From positions 1 to 14,053 of the forward strand of contig CAZKLP010000016.1 of NCBI GenBank assembly GCA_964553885.1: DNA of 14,053 nt. The letters run 5' to 3'. The DNA is from JACPHB01 sp964553885 (lineage in GTDB: Bacteria; Patescibacteriota; Minisyncoccia; UBA10092). Numbering within the stretch: position 1 is the first letter of the stretch; each line of letters opens with the position of its first letter. Position numbers and translations under genes: made by a program. Below the pieces are notes generated by a model, which saw only the letters and a list, made by a program, of their open reading frames with translations, had not been told where the DNA came from and did not search any database. Below are positions 6,901-13,273 of the stretch, one piece after another.

Positions 6901-6935
6901 TGGCTATCAATCGGGTAGCCATTTTTTATTTTATC
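6901..6935 (+). terminator. Rho-independent terminator after the zinc-ribbon gene
   Basis: TGGCTA (6901-6906) pairs with TAGCCA (6916-6921), followed by TTTTTTATTTTAT. It would end the tRNA-Thr to zinc-ribbon transcript. Confidence 0.7.
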
Positions 6936-6969
6936 TATAGAACCAAATCTGGTTCGACGGGATCTTACC

Positions 6970-7007
6970 TTTCGTAAATCAGCAACGATCGTTGGGATAT
7001 TACGAAA
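6970..7007. repeat. 38-bp dyad: 8-bp inverted arms around a 12-bp palindrome
   Basis: TTTCGTAA (6970-6977), five bases, the perfect palindrome CAACGATCGTTG (6983-6994), five bases, TTACGAAA (7000-7007). All parts share one centre. It lies in the 172-base gap between the zinc-ribbon gene and the orphan gene, together with a small hairpin GAACCA-AATC-TGGTTC (6940-6955). Function unknown: a protein-binding or recombination site is possible. Confidence 0.7.
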
Positions 7008-7023
7008 ATATAAATATAAAGTT

Positions 7024-7054
7024 TAATCAAAAATAAAAAGGGAATATTTTCCCT
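7024..7054 (-). terminator. Terminator of the orphan minus-strand gene
   Basis: AGGGAA (7039-7044) and TTCCCT (7049-7054) form the stem with a four-base loop. On the minus strand it is followed by TTTTTATTTTTG, four bases beyond the stop codon. Confidence 0.75.
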
Positions 7055-7058
7055 CTTG

Positions 7059-7634
7059 CTATGATAAGCGTGTTGGAGAACGATATATACCAAGTTCTGC
7101 GCTTATACCTTTGTTTATAATACTAATCTCAACTTTTTTAAGTTGCGAAACCCAAGCATTTTTTCGGTCAAGCGGGCTGGAAAGCCATAAAAATTGAGGA
7201 TCCATAACAATGAAAAATGTATAAGGGTATGGTCCTTCTTCTCCTTCAAATTCTTCTTTAACAATCTGTCTGATTTCTGCCTGAAGTTCAGCCATCGTAG
7301 AATCTGATCGACAACTGTTATGTGTTGCCCTAATAAAGAAAAGACGTTGAGTCCCAATTGGGAATTTTCTTAGTTCGCCAAATTCAATAACGCAAAGGTC
7401 GAGCTTTTTAAGAATTTCAGAAACATTGCGCGTAGTGGTAATTGTAATATTTCCTTGCTCCGGATGTTCAATGGCACTTTCAATATAAGGCATAAGAAGC
7501 AGTTTATCTTTAAGTAACGCGAAACTTTCTCGTATTCTCTTACGTAATTGGTATGGAGTAAGTTGATAAAGATATGGATTAAGCTCATCTTTAACAGATG
7601 TTGTGCAGAGCGCGCTTACTTGATACTCAAACAT
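7059..7634 (-). CDS. Orphan protein of unknown function, 191 residues
   Basis: I do not recognise a family. The ATG at 7634 has a strong AAAGGAG site five bases upstream. The product looks soluble: no signal peptide and no membrane segment. The N-terminal third is charged and helical (LRKRIRESFALLKDKLLLM), followed by probable beta-strands (GNITITTTR, QRLFFIRATH), an acidic helix (AEIRQIVKEEFEGEEG) and a hydrophobic strand before DPQFLWLSSPLDRKNAW. It has its own promoter, an inverted repeat over the start point and its own terminator, so it is an independent unit. The gene lies between the translation block and the envelope genes and runs against both. Codon use is not obviously different from the neighbours by eye. 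Lineage-specific or horizontally acquired origin is inference. Confidence 0.75.
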   Translation of the reverse strand: MFEYQVSALCTTSVKDELNPYLYQLTPYQLRKRIRESFALLKDKLLLMPYIESAIEHPEQGNITITTTRNVSEILKKLDLCVIEFGELRKFPIGTQRLFFIRATHNSCRSDSTMAELQAEIRQIVKEEFEGEEGPYPYTFFIVMDPQFLWLSSPLDRKNAWVSQLKKVEISIINKGISAELGIYRSPTRLS

Positions 7635-7646
7635 GGCGACTCCTTT

Positions 7647-7671
7647 ATCTTAAGAACTTTTTTCTTAAGAT
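7647..7671. promoter_or_regulatory. Perfect 10-bp inverted repeat over the orphan gene start point
   Basis: ATCTTAAGAA (7647-7656) and TTCTTAAGAT (7662-7671) with a five-base spacer. One arm covers the predicted -10 box and the other lies in the leader, ending just before the Shine-Dalgarno site. It could be an operator or an mRNA hairpin limiting ribosome access. Confidence 0.6.
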
Positions 7672-7695
7672 ATCAATAAATAATACGGTCGTCAA
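7667..7695 (-). promoter_or_regulatory. Predicted promoter of the orphan gene
   Basis: Read on the minus strand: TTGACG (7695-7690), a 17-base spacer and TATCTT (7672-7667). The start point would be near 7660, about 26 bases before the start codon. Confidence 0.5.
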
Positions 7696-7717
7696 ACCGG
7701 GCACAAAAATTATTTGC

Positions 7718-7744
7718 TTGTTTTATGAGTTATATGCATATAAT
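7718..7744 (+). promoter_or_regulatory. Predicted promoter with 14-bp palindrome before the UDP-sugar dehydrogenase gene
   Basis: The -10 box TATAAT (7739-7744) is exact; the -35 is unclear (TTGTTT at 7718 with 15 bases, or TTGCTT at 7714 with 19). The perfect palindrome TTATATGCATATAA (7730-7743) overlaps the -10. The gene's own site AGGAGGAGG (7770-7778) is strong. Confidence 0.45.
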
Positions 7745-7788
7745 ATCTTAAAGTTTTTTAATAATTTTCAGGAGGAGGGGATCGGAAA

Positions 7789-8670
7789 ATGAACATTTGG
7801 AAAGTCGGAATAATTGGAGTTGGAATGGTCGGCGCGCCTTTAAAGCGCTGGTTTGAAGAAAACGGCTACGAAAGAAATTTTGATCTTTTTTTGCGCGATA
7901 TAGATCCTAAAAAAAATTACTTTGACGATATTAATAAGGCCGATATTATTTTTATCGCTGTGCCAACTCCTCGTGATCGCGATGGCAGTTGCGATTTATC
8001 GGCGGTAGTCCATGCTTTGGAGAGAGTTGATAAATTACTGCTAAAAATCATAGTTATTAAATCAACGATTCCGCCGGGTACGACCGAATATTTTCAAAAT
8101 TTATTTCCATTATGGAAAATGCTGTTTAATCCGGAATTTCTCACGGAAAAACGGGCTTGGGAAGATTTCATAAGGCCGGATCGCCAGATCGTTGGCTTTA
8201 CCGAGAAAAGCCTTGACGCGGCTTATCTTGCGCTTTCGTTATTACCAAAAGCGCCGTTTATGTCGCCATGGGGCATTAGTACTTATAAGCAGATCAGAAT
8301 TACCGCCACCGAAGCCGAAATTATCAAATACGGCGGCAATGTTCACTTCGCGAGAAAAGTGAATTTCGCGAATATACTAAATTTGCTTTGCGAAGAGCTA
8401 GAAGTTAATTATGAAAATGTGAGGCAAGGAATAGCGGCGGATTTCAGAATCGGCGATTCTCATCTTGACGTTAACCATGGAGGTTATCGCGGCTGGGGGG
8501 GATATTGTTTCCCCAAAGATCTTGACGCGCTAATTTCTTTTCTTAAAGATTCGGGCGCCCCTGAAGGAGCTAAACTGCTTGAGGCCGATAAAGATTTTAA
8601 CGCTAAACTTTTAGCCAGCCAAGGGCTCACCATTGAAGATGTATCAAGGCATAGTGGTGATACAAAATAA
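7789..8670 (+). CDS. UDP-glucose/GDP-mannose 6-dehydrogenase family protein, short form without C-terminal domain
   Basis: NAD-dependent sugar-nucleotide dehydrogenase family; full-length members oxidise UDP-glucose-type sugars to uronic acids for surface glycans. ATG at 7789 follows a strong AGGAGGAGG. Motifs: Rossmann GIIGVGMVG (7-15), FIAVPTP (55-61), IKSTIPPGTT (90-99), NPEFLTEKRAWEDFIRPDR (114-132), the central-domain helix AEIIKYGGNVHFARK with Lys180, and the active-site GGYCFPKD with Cys240. The protein has 293 residues where classical enzymes have 400 or more: the C-terminal UDP-binding domain is absent, and the frame ends naturally in front of a terminator. The catalytic Lys and Cys are kept, so an oxidoreductase with altered substrate or partner is more likely than a dead remnant. 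Which sugar it uses cannot be read. Confidence 0.85.
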   Translation: MNIWKVGIIGVGMVGAPLKRWFEENGYERNFDLFLRDIDPKKNYFDDINKADIIFIAVPTPRDRDGSCDLSAVVHALERVDKLLLKIIVIKSTIPPGTTEYFQNLFPLWKMLFNPEFLTEKRAWEDFIRPDRQIVGFTEKSLDAAYLALSLLPKAPFMSPWGISTYKQIRITATEAEIIKYGGNVHFARKVNFANILNLLCEELEVNYENVRQGIAADFRIGDSHLDVNHGGYRGWGGYCFPKDLDALISFLKDSGAPEGAKLLEADKDFNAKLLASQGLTIEDVSRHSGDTK

Positions 8671-8680
8671 TATTTTTTAT

Positions 8681-8719
8681 CCCGTTAGAGAACCATTGTT
8701 TTCTGCGGGGTTTTATTTT
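8681..8719 (+). terminator. Rho-independent terminator after the UDP-sugar dehydrogenase gene
   Basis: CCCG-t-TAGAGAAC (8681-8693) pairs with GTTTTCTG-CGGG (8698-8709) through a four-base loop, with one bulged T and two G-T pairs, then TTTTATTTT. It ends 12 bases before the next gene's ATG. Confidence 0.75.
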
Positions 8720-8731
8720 AATATTAGACCG

Positions 8732-9229
8732 ATGATGATACGCAAACAATATTTTTTCGGGGCTATTTTACTGGTTACGACGGCATATTTTTTGGCAATT
8801 TTATTTTTGCCGCACGCGGCGCCGAGGTTTGTTTATTCAATACCCGGTTTAAACAAAACACTGCCTTATGTTAAAATAGACAATACGGAAATTCCGGTTG
8901 AAATTGCGAGAGATGCGGCGTCCGTCAAAAAAGGTTTATCGGGAAGGGATTATTTGGACGCTGATTCAGGCATGTTATTTGTCTTTAGCAAGCCTGATCA
9001 GTATAGGTTCTGGATGCCAAACATGAATTTCCCATTAGACATTATTTGGATAGTTAACGGTAGGGTGGCGGGAGTAAGTAAAAATATTTCGCCGGAAGTT
9101 AATATGGCGAAACCGAAATTTTATACGCCGCTCAAACCGGTATTATACGTTCTTGAAGTGAACGCCGGGTTTGCCGATAAAAATAATATCGCGATTGGCG
9201 ATGCGGCAGCCGTTTTTAATATTAAATAA
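8732..9229 (+). CDS. Membrane-anchored DUF192 protein
   Basis: Small conserved domain of unknown function (Pfam DUF192), here tethered to the membrane. One hydrophobic segment (about residues 8-27) follows a short MMIRKQ start, so the domain probably faces outside. Domain landmarks: EIARDAASVKKGLSGRDYL (57-75), DSGMLFVF (78-85), the diagnostic FWMPNMNFPLDIIWI (93-107) and a final strand pair YVLEVNAG. ATG at 8732 (or 8735) is preferred. An upstream TTG at 8633 would run through the end of the previous gene and through the terminator, adding a non-homologous tail. No Shine-Dalgarno site precedes the ATG, and the leader after the terminator is only 12 bases, so the mRNA may be leaderless or come from read-through. 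Six bases separate it from the femAB-like gene. Confidence 0.88.
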   Translation: MMIRKQYFFGAILLVTTAYFLAILFLPHAAPRFVYSIPGLNKTLPYVKIDNTEIPVEIARDAASVKKGLSGRDYLDADSGMLFVFSKPDQYRFWMPNMNFPLDIIWIVNGRVAGVSKNISPEVNMAKPKFYTPLKPVLYVLEVNAGFADKNNIAIGDAAAVFNIK

Positions 9230-9235
9230 TTAAAG

Positions 9236-10279
9236 ATGGAAATTCGGGAAGTCAGATATCACGAGAAAGATGCTTGGAATCAATTTATCGGGAAACATTA
9301 TCCTCCCGTCGGCGCTTTCATGCAAACATGGGAATGGGGATTATTTCAGGAGGCGCTCGGCAGAAAAGTTGAGCGATTCTTTTTGTCAGACGGCGATAAA
9401 TTATTAAGCGCGTTCACCATGGTTCATTATTTGCTTCCATACGGATTACATTACGGATATGTTCCCCGAGGGCCCGTTATAGCTTCGGATTGCCTTGAGG
9501 AATCGGAAATTTTTGGAATTTTTAATTTTATCAACTCTTGGGCCAGGAAAAATTTCCCAAAACTGGCATTTTTACGCCTTGAGCCTCCGATTTTCAGAGT
9601 TTCAGAAAAAATAAACGGTAAAAATTTTTATTTGCCTTCATATTACATTCAGCCGCGATTTAACACCGCAGTTTTTTTGGATAGAAATGAAGAAGAAATT
9701 TTAGCCGAATTTCATTCCTCAACCCGCTCTAATATTCGCCGAGCGGAAAAGCGCTGCGTAAGCGTTGAAACAAAAAATAACTTTACCGAGGAAGATTTAA
9801 AAGAATTTTTTGAGATGATTAGCGAAACTGTTGCAAGAAACGGCGGAAAAAACGCTTATCCGAGTGAAAAGTATTTCCGTTTTTTAATCGATTCCATTCC
9901 GGTTATAAAAGAAAATAATCCCGACAATCTTTCGCTTGGCGTATATTTCGGCCGTCAAAACGGTCAAACAATATCGGCGCATTTTGTCGTGTTTTTTGGG
10001 GGTACCGCCACCTATCTTTTCGGCGCTTCGCGAAGCGGCGCGCTAAGTTCAAAAGTAACGACCCATCTTCACTGGACGGCAATGCGAGAAGCTAAAAAAA
10101 GAGGATTTAAATTTTATGATTTAGGCGGTGTAGATGATGTTCTTTGGCCAACACTTACCAAATTTAAGCGTCAATTTGGCGGCAGAGAATTTCAATACAT
10201 GGGGAATATAGACATTCCTTTACGTCCGATAATTCATCGGTTTTATAATATTTTTAGGGTTTTTAGGAAAATTTCATAA
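9236..10279 (+). CDS. FemAB-type peptidyltransferase (peptidoglycan bridge or related aminoacyl transfer)
   Basis: Member of the FemABX group, double-GNAT-fold enzymes that transfer amino acids from aminoacyl-tRNA, usually to the peptidoglycan precursor stem peptide on the inner face of the membrane. Evidence: FMQTWEWGLFQEALGRKVERFFL (28-50) and YVPRGPV (75-81) of the first GNAT half, FHSSTRSNIRRAEKR (159-173), then the second half ending in FYDLGGVDDVLWPTLTKFKRQFGGR (293-317), the family's most typical stretch. Length 347 is typical. No membrane segment. It starts six bases after the DUF192 gene, without a clear Shine-Dalgarno site, so translation is probably coupled. The transferred amino acid and acceptor cannot be read; a general GNAT acyltransferase role is the alternative. 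Confidence 0.88.
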   Translation: MEIREVRYHEKDAWNQFIGKHYPPVGAFMQTWEWGLFQEALGRKVERFFLSDGDKLLSAFTMVHYLLPYGLHYGYVPRGPVIASDCLEESEIFGIFNFINSWARKNFPKLAFLRLEPPIFRVSEKINGKNFYLPSYYIQPRFNTAVFLDRNEEEILAEFHSSTRSNIRRAEKRCVSVETKNNFTEEDLKEFFEMISETVARNGGKNAYPSEKYFRFLIDSIPVIKENNPDNLSLGVYFGRQNGQTISAHFVVFFGGTATYLFGASRSGALSSKVTTHLHWTAMREAKKRGFKFYDLGGVDDVLWPTLTKFKRQFGGREFQYMGNIDIPLRPIIHRFYNIFRVFRKIS

Positions 10280-10289
10280 ATCAAATATA

Positions 10290-10318
10290 TTGCCAAAACG
10301 CTTTTTTTGTTCTAAAAT
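10290..10318 (+). promoter_or_regulatory. Predicted ftsK promoter
   Basis: TTGCCA (10290-10295), a 17-base spacer, TAAAAT (10313-10318). The start point would fall near 10325, two or three bases before the ATG at 10328, implying a nearly leaderless mRNA. The bases TTTGTTCTAAAAT (10306-10318) match the tRNA-Thr promoter exactly. Confidence 0.6.
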
Positions 10319-10327
10319 TAACGAGTT

Positions 10328-12502
10328 ATGGCAAAAAAGAAAAAAGTAAAAAAATCTATAGAGTCGGTTACAAAAAAACCACTTTTTGATTTGGAAGATC
10401 AAACCAAGAAAGCGATTTTAGCCGTTCTTTTTGCGAGCTTCGCGATTGTTATTTTTTTGAGCATTTGGCAAAAAGCCGGCCCATTTGGCGATTTTGTTTA
10501 TAAAATTTTTAACTATTTTTTCGGTTGGGGATATTTCATTTTGCCGGCGGTGTTTCTAATAATGGCTTATGAATTTTTAAAATCGCGCCGCCAGAATATT
10601 TATTTCGCGACCATTTTTGGCGCTTTTTTGTTTTTTGTTTCAACCTTGGGAATTTCGGAACTTTACTTGGAAAATGATTACTCGGGATTAGTCGGCTATG
10701 GTGTTGCCGTTTCTTTAAATAAAATATTCGGTTTTTGGGCTTCTTTGGTACTTTTGGTTTCTTTTATTTTTATTTCTTTGATAATGGTTTTAAACATCCC
10801 GCTAAAAATCGGCAAGGACGAGGATGGGGAAGAGGAAAAAAGCGAGATAAGTGAGAAACCGGTAGTTGTAAATCAGGCCATATCGGCAAAAGAAGAAAAA
10901 TCACCCGTCGCTAAACTTGCCCGCCAATTGGCAGGCGGAACTACGGAGGATAAAGAGAACGAGGAAGGATTTAAAATTCCTAAATTTAAAAGCGGCGCGT
11001 ATAATCCGCCGGTAATAGATTTATTAGAACGCATAGAAAGCCGTCCGATGTCGGGCGATATAAAAGCCAATGCCAATATCATCAGGCGAACGCTTCAAAA
11101 TTTTGGCATTGATGTTGAAATGGGAGAGGTAAATATCGGCCCAACCGTTACTCAATATACGCTGAGGCCGGCTCAAGGCGTAAAAATTTCAAAAATAGTC
11201 ACTCTCCATAACGATTTGGCATTAGCTTTGGCGGCGCATCCTTTAAGAATTGAAGCACCAATTCCGGGCAAGCCATTGGTTGGCGTTGAAGTGCCGAATA
11301 AATCAATCGCGTTAGTCCGGCTTGGCAGTTTGCTTGATTTAGACGGTTTTAAGAAATCCGGCGCTTTAACGTTTGCCCTGGGACGCGACGTTGCCGGCAT
11401 GCCGGTTTTCGCGGATCTTTCAAAAATGCCGCATCTTCTTATTGCCGGAGCCACCGGTTCTGGTAAGTCAGTTTCTATCCACAGCATAATTACTTCGCTT
11501 ATCTGGCGTAATGGCCCGGATCAATTAAAATTTATACTCATCGATCCAAAGCGCGTTGAACTGGCGTATTATCGCGACTTGCCCCATCTTTTAACTCCGG
11601 TTTTAAGCGATGGCAAAAAATCGGTCAATGCTTTGCGCTGGGCGGTTCGTGAAATGGAACGCCGCTATGAAGTTCTTTCCGATTATAACGCCAGGGATAT
11701 TTTGGGTTTTAATAACATGATTTTTCCGCCCAAGGCGGATCCGCCTCTGGCGGAAAAGAAACGTGAAGAAAACTCTTTCATGCCTTATCTTGTAATTATT
11801 ATTGACGAATTAGCGGATCTTATGGCGGCTTACGGCCGTGAAGTTGAAGGAACGATCATTCGTTTGGCGCAAATGGCGCGGGCTGTCGGAATTCATCTTA
11901 TTGTTTCCACCCAAAGGCCGTCCGTTGAGGTTTTAACAGGTTTGATTAAAGCCAATATTACCAGCCGCATGGCTTTGCAGGTGCCGTCTCAAGTTGATTC
12001 GCGGACAATTCTTGATATGGCCGGGGCGGAAAAACTTTTGGGAAACGGAGATATGCTGTATCTTTCCGGCGATTCCAGTAAGCCACGCCGGCTTCAGGGA
12101 GTTTATATTTTAGAGCGTGAAATTAAGAGAGTTGTTGATTATATTTCGGAGAAAAATCCATCTTCCACAGATTCAGAAATATTAGAATCGCCTATTTTAT
12201 CCATAAATAGCGGATCTTTTGAAGAGAAAAACAATAATTTATCGCCGGATTTAAATTTTGGAGATGACGATTTTGGAGACGGAGATTCTTCAGATGAAGA
12301 ACTGGTTGAAGCCGCCGGAGAAGTGATTCTTCAGGCAAAAAAGGCTTCGGCGTCGTTATTACAACGAAGATTGCGAGTGGGTTATGCCAGAGCCGCACGG
12401 ATTTTGGATATCCTTGAAGAAAAAGGATTAATCAGTCCCGGCGATGGCGCTAAACCGCGTGAGGTTTATACGGATAAATTTAATCAGGATAAAAACCAAT
12501 GA
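10328..12502 (+). CDS. ftsK: DNA translocase FtsK
   Basis: Septal DNA pump that clears and aligns chromosomes during division. Four membrane helices (about 28-47, 64-84, 91-112, 136-157) are followed by a short acidic linker (160-225), the alpha/beta motor with Walker A GATGSGKS (374-381) and Walker B IIIDELADL (Asp493, Glu494), and the winged-helix gamma domain ASASLLQRRLRVGYARAARI near 675-695, which in relatives reads KOPS-type orientation sites. At 724 residues it is compact because the linker is short. ATG at 10328 has no Shine-Dalgarno site and sits next to the predicted start point. Two GC-rich palindromes lie inside the gene, one in the linker (10921-10938) and one in the loop before Walker B (11722-11757), adding PPKADPPLAE-type residues. 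The stop overlaps the next start by four bases. Confidence 0.97.
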   Translation: MAKKKKVKKSIESVTKKPLFDLEDQTKKAILAVLFASFAIVIFLSIWQKAGPFGDFVYKIFNYFFGWGYFILPAVFLIMAYEFLKSRRQNIYFATIFGAFLFFVSTLGISELYLENDYSGLVGYGVAVSLNKIFGFWASLVLLVSFIFISLIMVLNIPLKIGKDEDGEEEKSEISEKPVVVNQAISAKEEKSPVAKLARQLAGGTTEDKENEEGFKIPKFKSGAYNPPVIDLLERIESRPMSGDIKANANIIRRTLQNFGIDVEMGEVNIGPTVTQYTLRPAQGVKISKIVTLHNDLALALAAHPLRIEAPIPGKPLVGVEVPNKSIALVRLGSLLDLDGFKKSGALTFALGRDVAGMPVFADLSKMPHLLIAGATGSGKSVSIHSIITSLIWRNGPDQLKFILIDPKRVELAYYRDLPHLLTPVLSDGKKSVNALRWAVREMERRYEVLSDYNARDILGFNNMIFPPKADPPLAEKKREENSFMPYLVIIIDELADLMAAYGREVEGTIIRLAQMARAVGIHLIVSTQRPSVEVLTGLIKANITSRMALQVPSQVDSRTILDMAGAEKLLGNGDMLYLSGDSSKPRRLQGVYILEREIKRVVDYISEKNPSSTDSEILESPILSINSGSFEEKNNNLSPDLNFGDDDFGDGDSSDEELVEAAGEVILQAKKASASLLQRRLRVGYARAARILDILEEKGLISPGDGAKPREVYTDKFNQDKNQ
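10919..10938. repeat. GC-rich palindromic element in the ftsK linker
   Basis: CCGCC (10921-10925) and GGCGG (10934-10938) enclose a region that includes the palindrome GCCAATTGGC (10923-10932). It encodes ARQLAGG in the non-conserved linker. Confidence 0.55.
11722..11757. repeat. Nested GC-rich palindrome inside the ftsK motor domain
   Basis: Outer arms TTTTCCGCC (11722-11730) and GGCGGAAAA (11749-11757) enclose the palindrome GGCGGATCCGCC (11734-11745). Two small hairpins, CCGCC-caa-GGCGG and CCGCC-tct-GGCGG, can also form. It stays in frame and falls in the surface loop before Walker B. Confidence 0.65.
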
Positions 12503-13179
12503 ATCCCAATAAAAACAAAAAAGATCTTTCCGAATTTTTAAGAGAATTAAGGCAAAGCAAAAATTTTAGTTTGGAAAAACTGAGTGAGCTCACTAAAATT
12601 CAGATATACCACTTAAAAGCGCTGGAAGCGGGGCAGTTTGAAAAATTGCCGCCGTCGGTTTATTGCGACGGTATTTTTAAAAGAATCTCAAAATTTTTAG
12701 ATACTAATGAGAGAGAAATAATGAAAGCGTATAAAGAAGAACTTAAATCTTCAACCGAAACGGCATTGGTTGATTCGGCTTATTCGAATTTTCCGTTTAA
12801 AACCGACAATACGCCTGTGGTTAGGAGAGAATCTTACTTTATTTTAACACCCAATAAACTTATGGTTTTTGCCGGCGGATTGCTCCTGATAGTTCTTTCC
12901 GGTTATATTTGGTACCAATTTAATTTTCTGATAGGACCGCCAAATTTGGCGGTAAAACCGAGCGAAGACACGACCACCACAGAAGAAACAATTCTGGTAA
13001 TCGGCAAAACCGACAGTGGAATTGATTTGACAATTAATGGAGAAAACACGTATGTTGATTCAAACGGCAATTTTGAGAAAAGCGTTAAATTAGCGGCCGG
13101 CTTAAACATTATTGAAGTTAAAGCGGTTAACGGTTTTGATAAAGTTACAAAAATAATCAGACAGATTTTCAGAGAATAA
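12499..13179 (+). CDS. RodZ-like membrane protein with N-terminal HTH domain
   Basis: A 226-residue protein with the RodZ layout: cytoplasmic helix-turn-helix (about 9-75, LRELRQSKNFSLEKLSELTK and IYHLKALEAGQFEKLPPSVY), a linker, one membrane helix (121-142) and an outer Thr-rich stretch followed by a beta-sandwich-like C-terminal domain (about 163-223, DLTINGENTYVDSNGNF). RodZ couples MreB filaments to wall synthesis; no mreB is in view, so the role is inferred from architecture. The C-terminal domain looks more like a bacterial Ig/glucodextranase-B-type repeat than the usual RodZ tail. It overlaps the ftsK stop by ATGA, so the two are translated together. ftsK, rodZ, recA in this order also occurs in Firmicutes. 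Confidence 0.85.
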   Translation: MNPNKNKKDLSEFLRELRQSKNFSLEKLSELTKIQIYHLKALEAGQFEKLPPSVYCDGIFKRISKFLDTNEREIMKAYKEELKSSTETALVDSAYSNFPFKTDNTPVVRRESYFILTPNKLMVFAGGLLLIVLSGYIWYQFNFLIGPPNLAVKPSEDTTTTEETILVIGKTDSGIDLTINGENTYVDSNGNFEKSVKLAAGLNIIEVKAVNGFDKVTKIIRQIFRE

Positions 13180-13191
13180 ATAAAGATATGG

Positions 13192-13222
13192 CTTCCGCCT
13201 TCGCCAAGGCTTCGGCGGATGC
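13192..13222. repeat. GC-rich palindromic element between the rodZ-like gene and recA, possible terminator
   Basis: TCCGCC (13194-13199) and GGCGGA (13214-13219), extended by GC..GC with one mismatch; an alternative inner hairpin GCCTT-cgcc-AAGGC (13197-13210) exists. A T-rich stretch (13227-13233) lies eight bases away, so termination is possible but weak. It shares the CCGCC/GGCGG core with elements in ftsK and at 5112-5128. Confidence 0.55.
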
Positions 13223-13273
13223 TCGTATTTTTATCTAAAAATTTTTATTAAATAATTCAATTTTTAGAAAAAT

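Noticed and set aside
6940..6960. tRNA T-arm remnant or attachment site (GGTTCGAC near a small hairpin)
   Set aside because: No acceptor or anticodon arm is present, no matching repeat of tRNA-Thr or tRNA-Trp 3' ends is found, and there is no integrase gene.
7598..7792. A 64-residue plus-strand gene ahead of the UDP-sugar dehydrogenase gene
   Set aside because: It runs through the orphan gene's promoter, inverted repeat and the next gene's promoter, has low-complexity AT-rich content and no ribosome site.
8633..8731. Extended N-terminus of the DUF192 protein
   Set aside because: The extension overlaps the previous gene and the terminator, and puts the membrane helix after a non-homologous tail.
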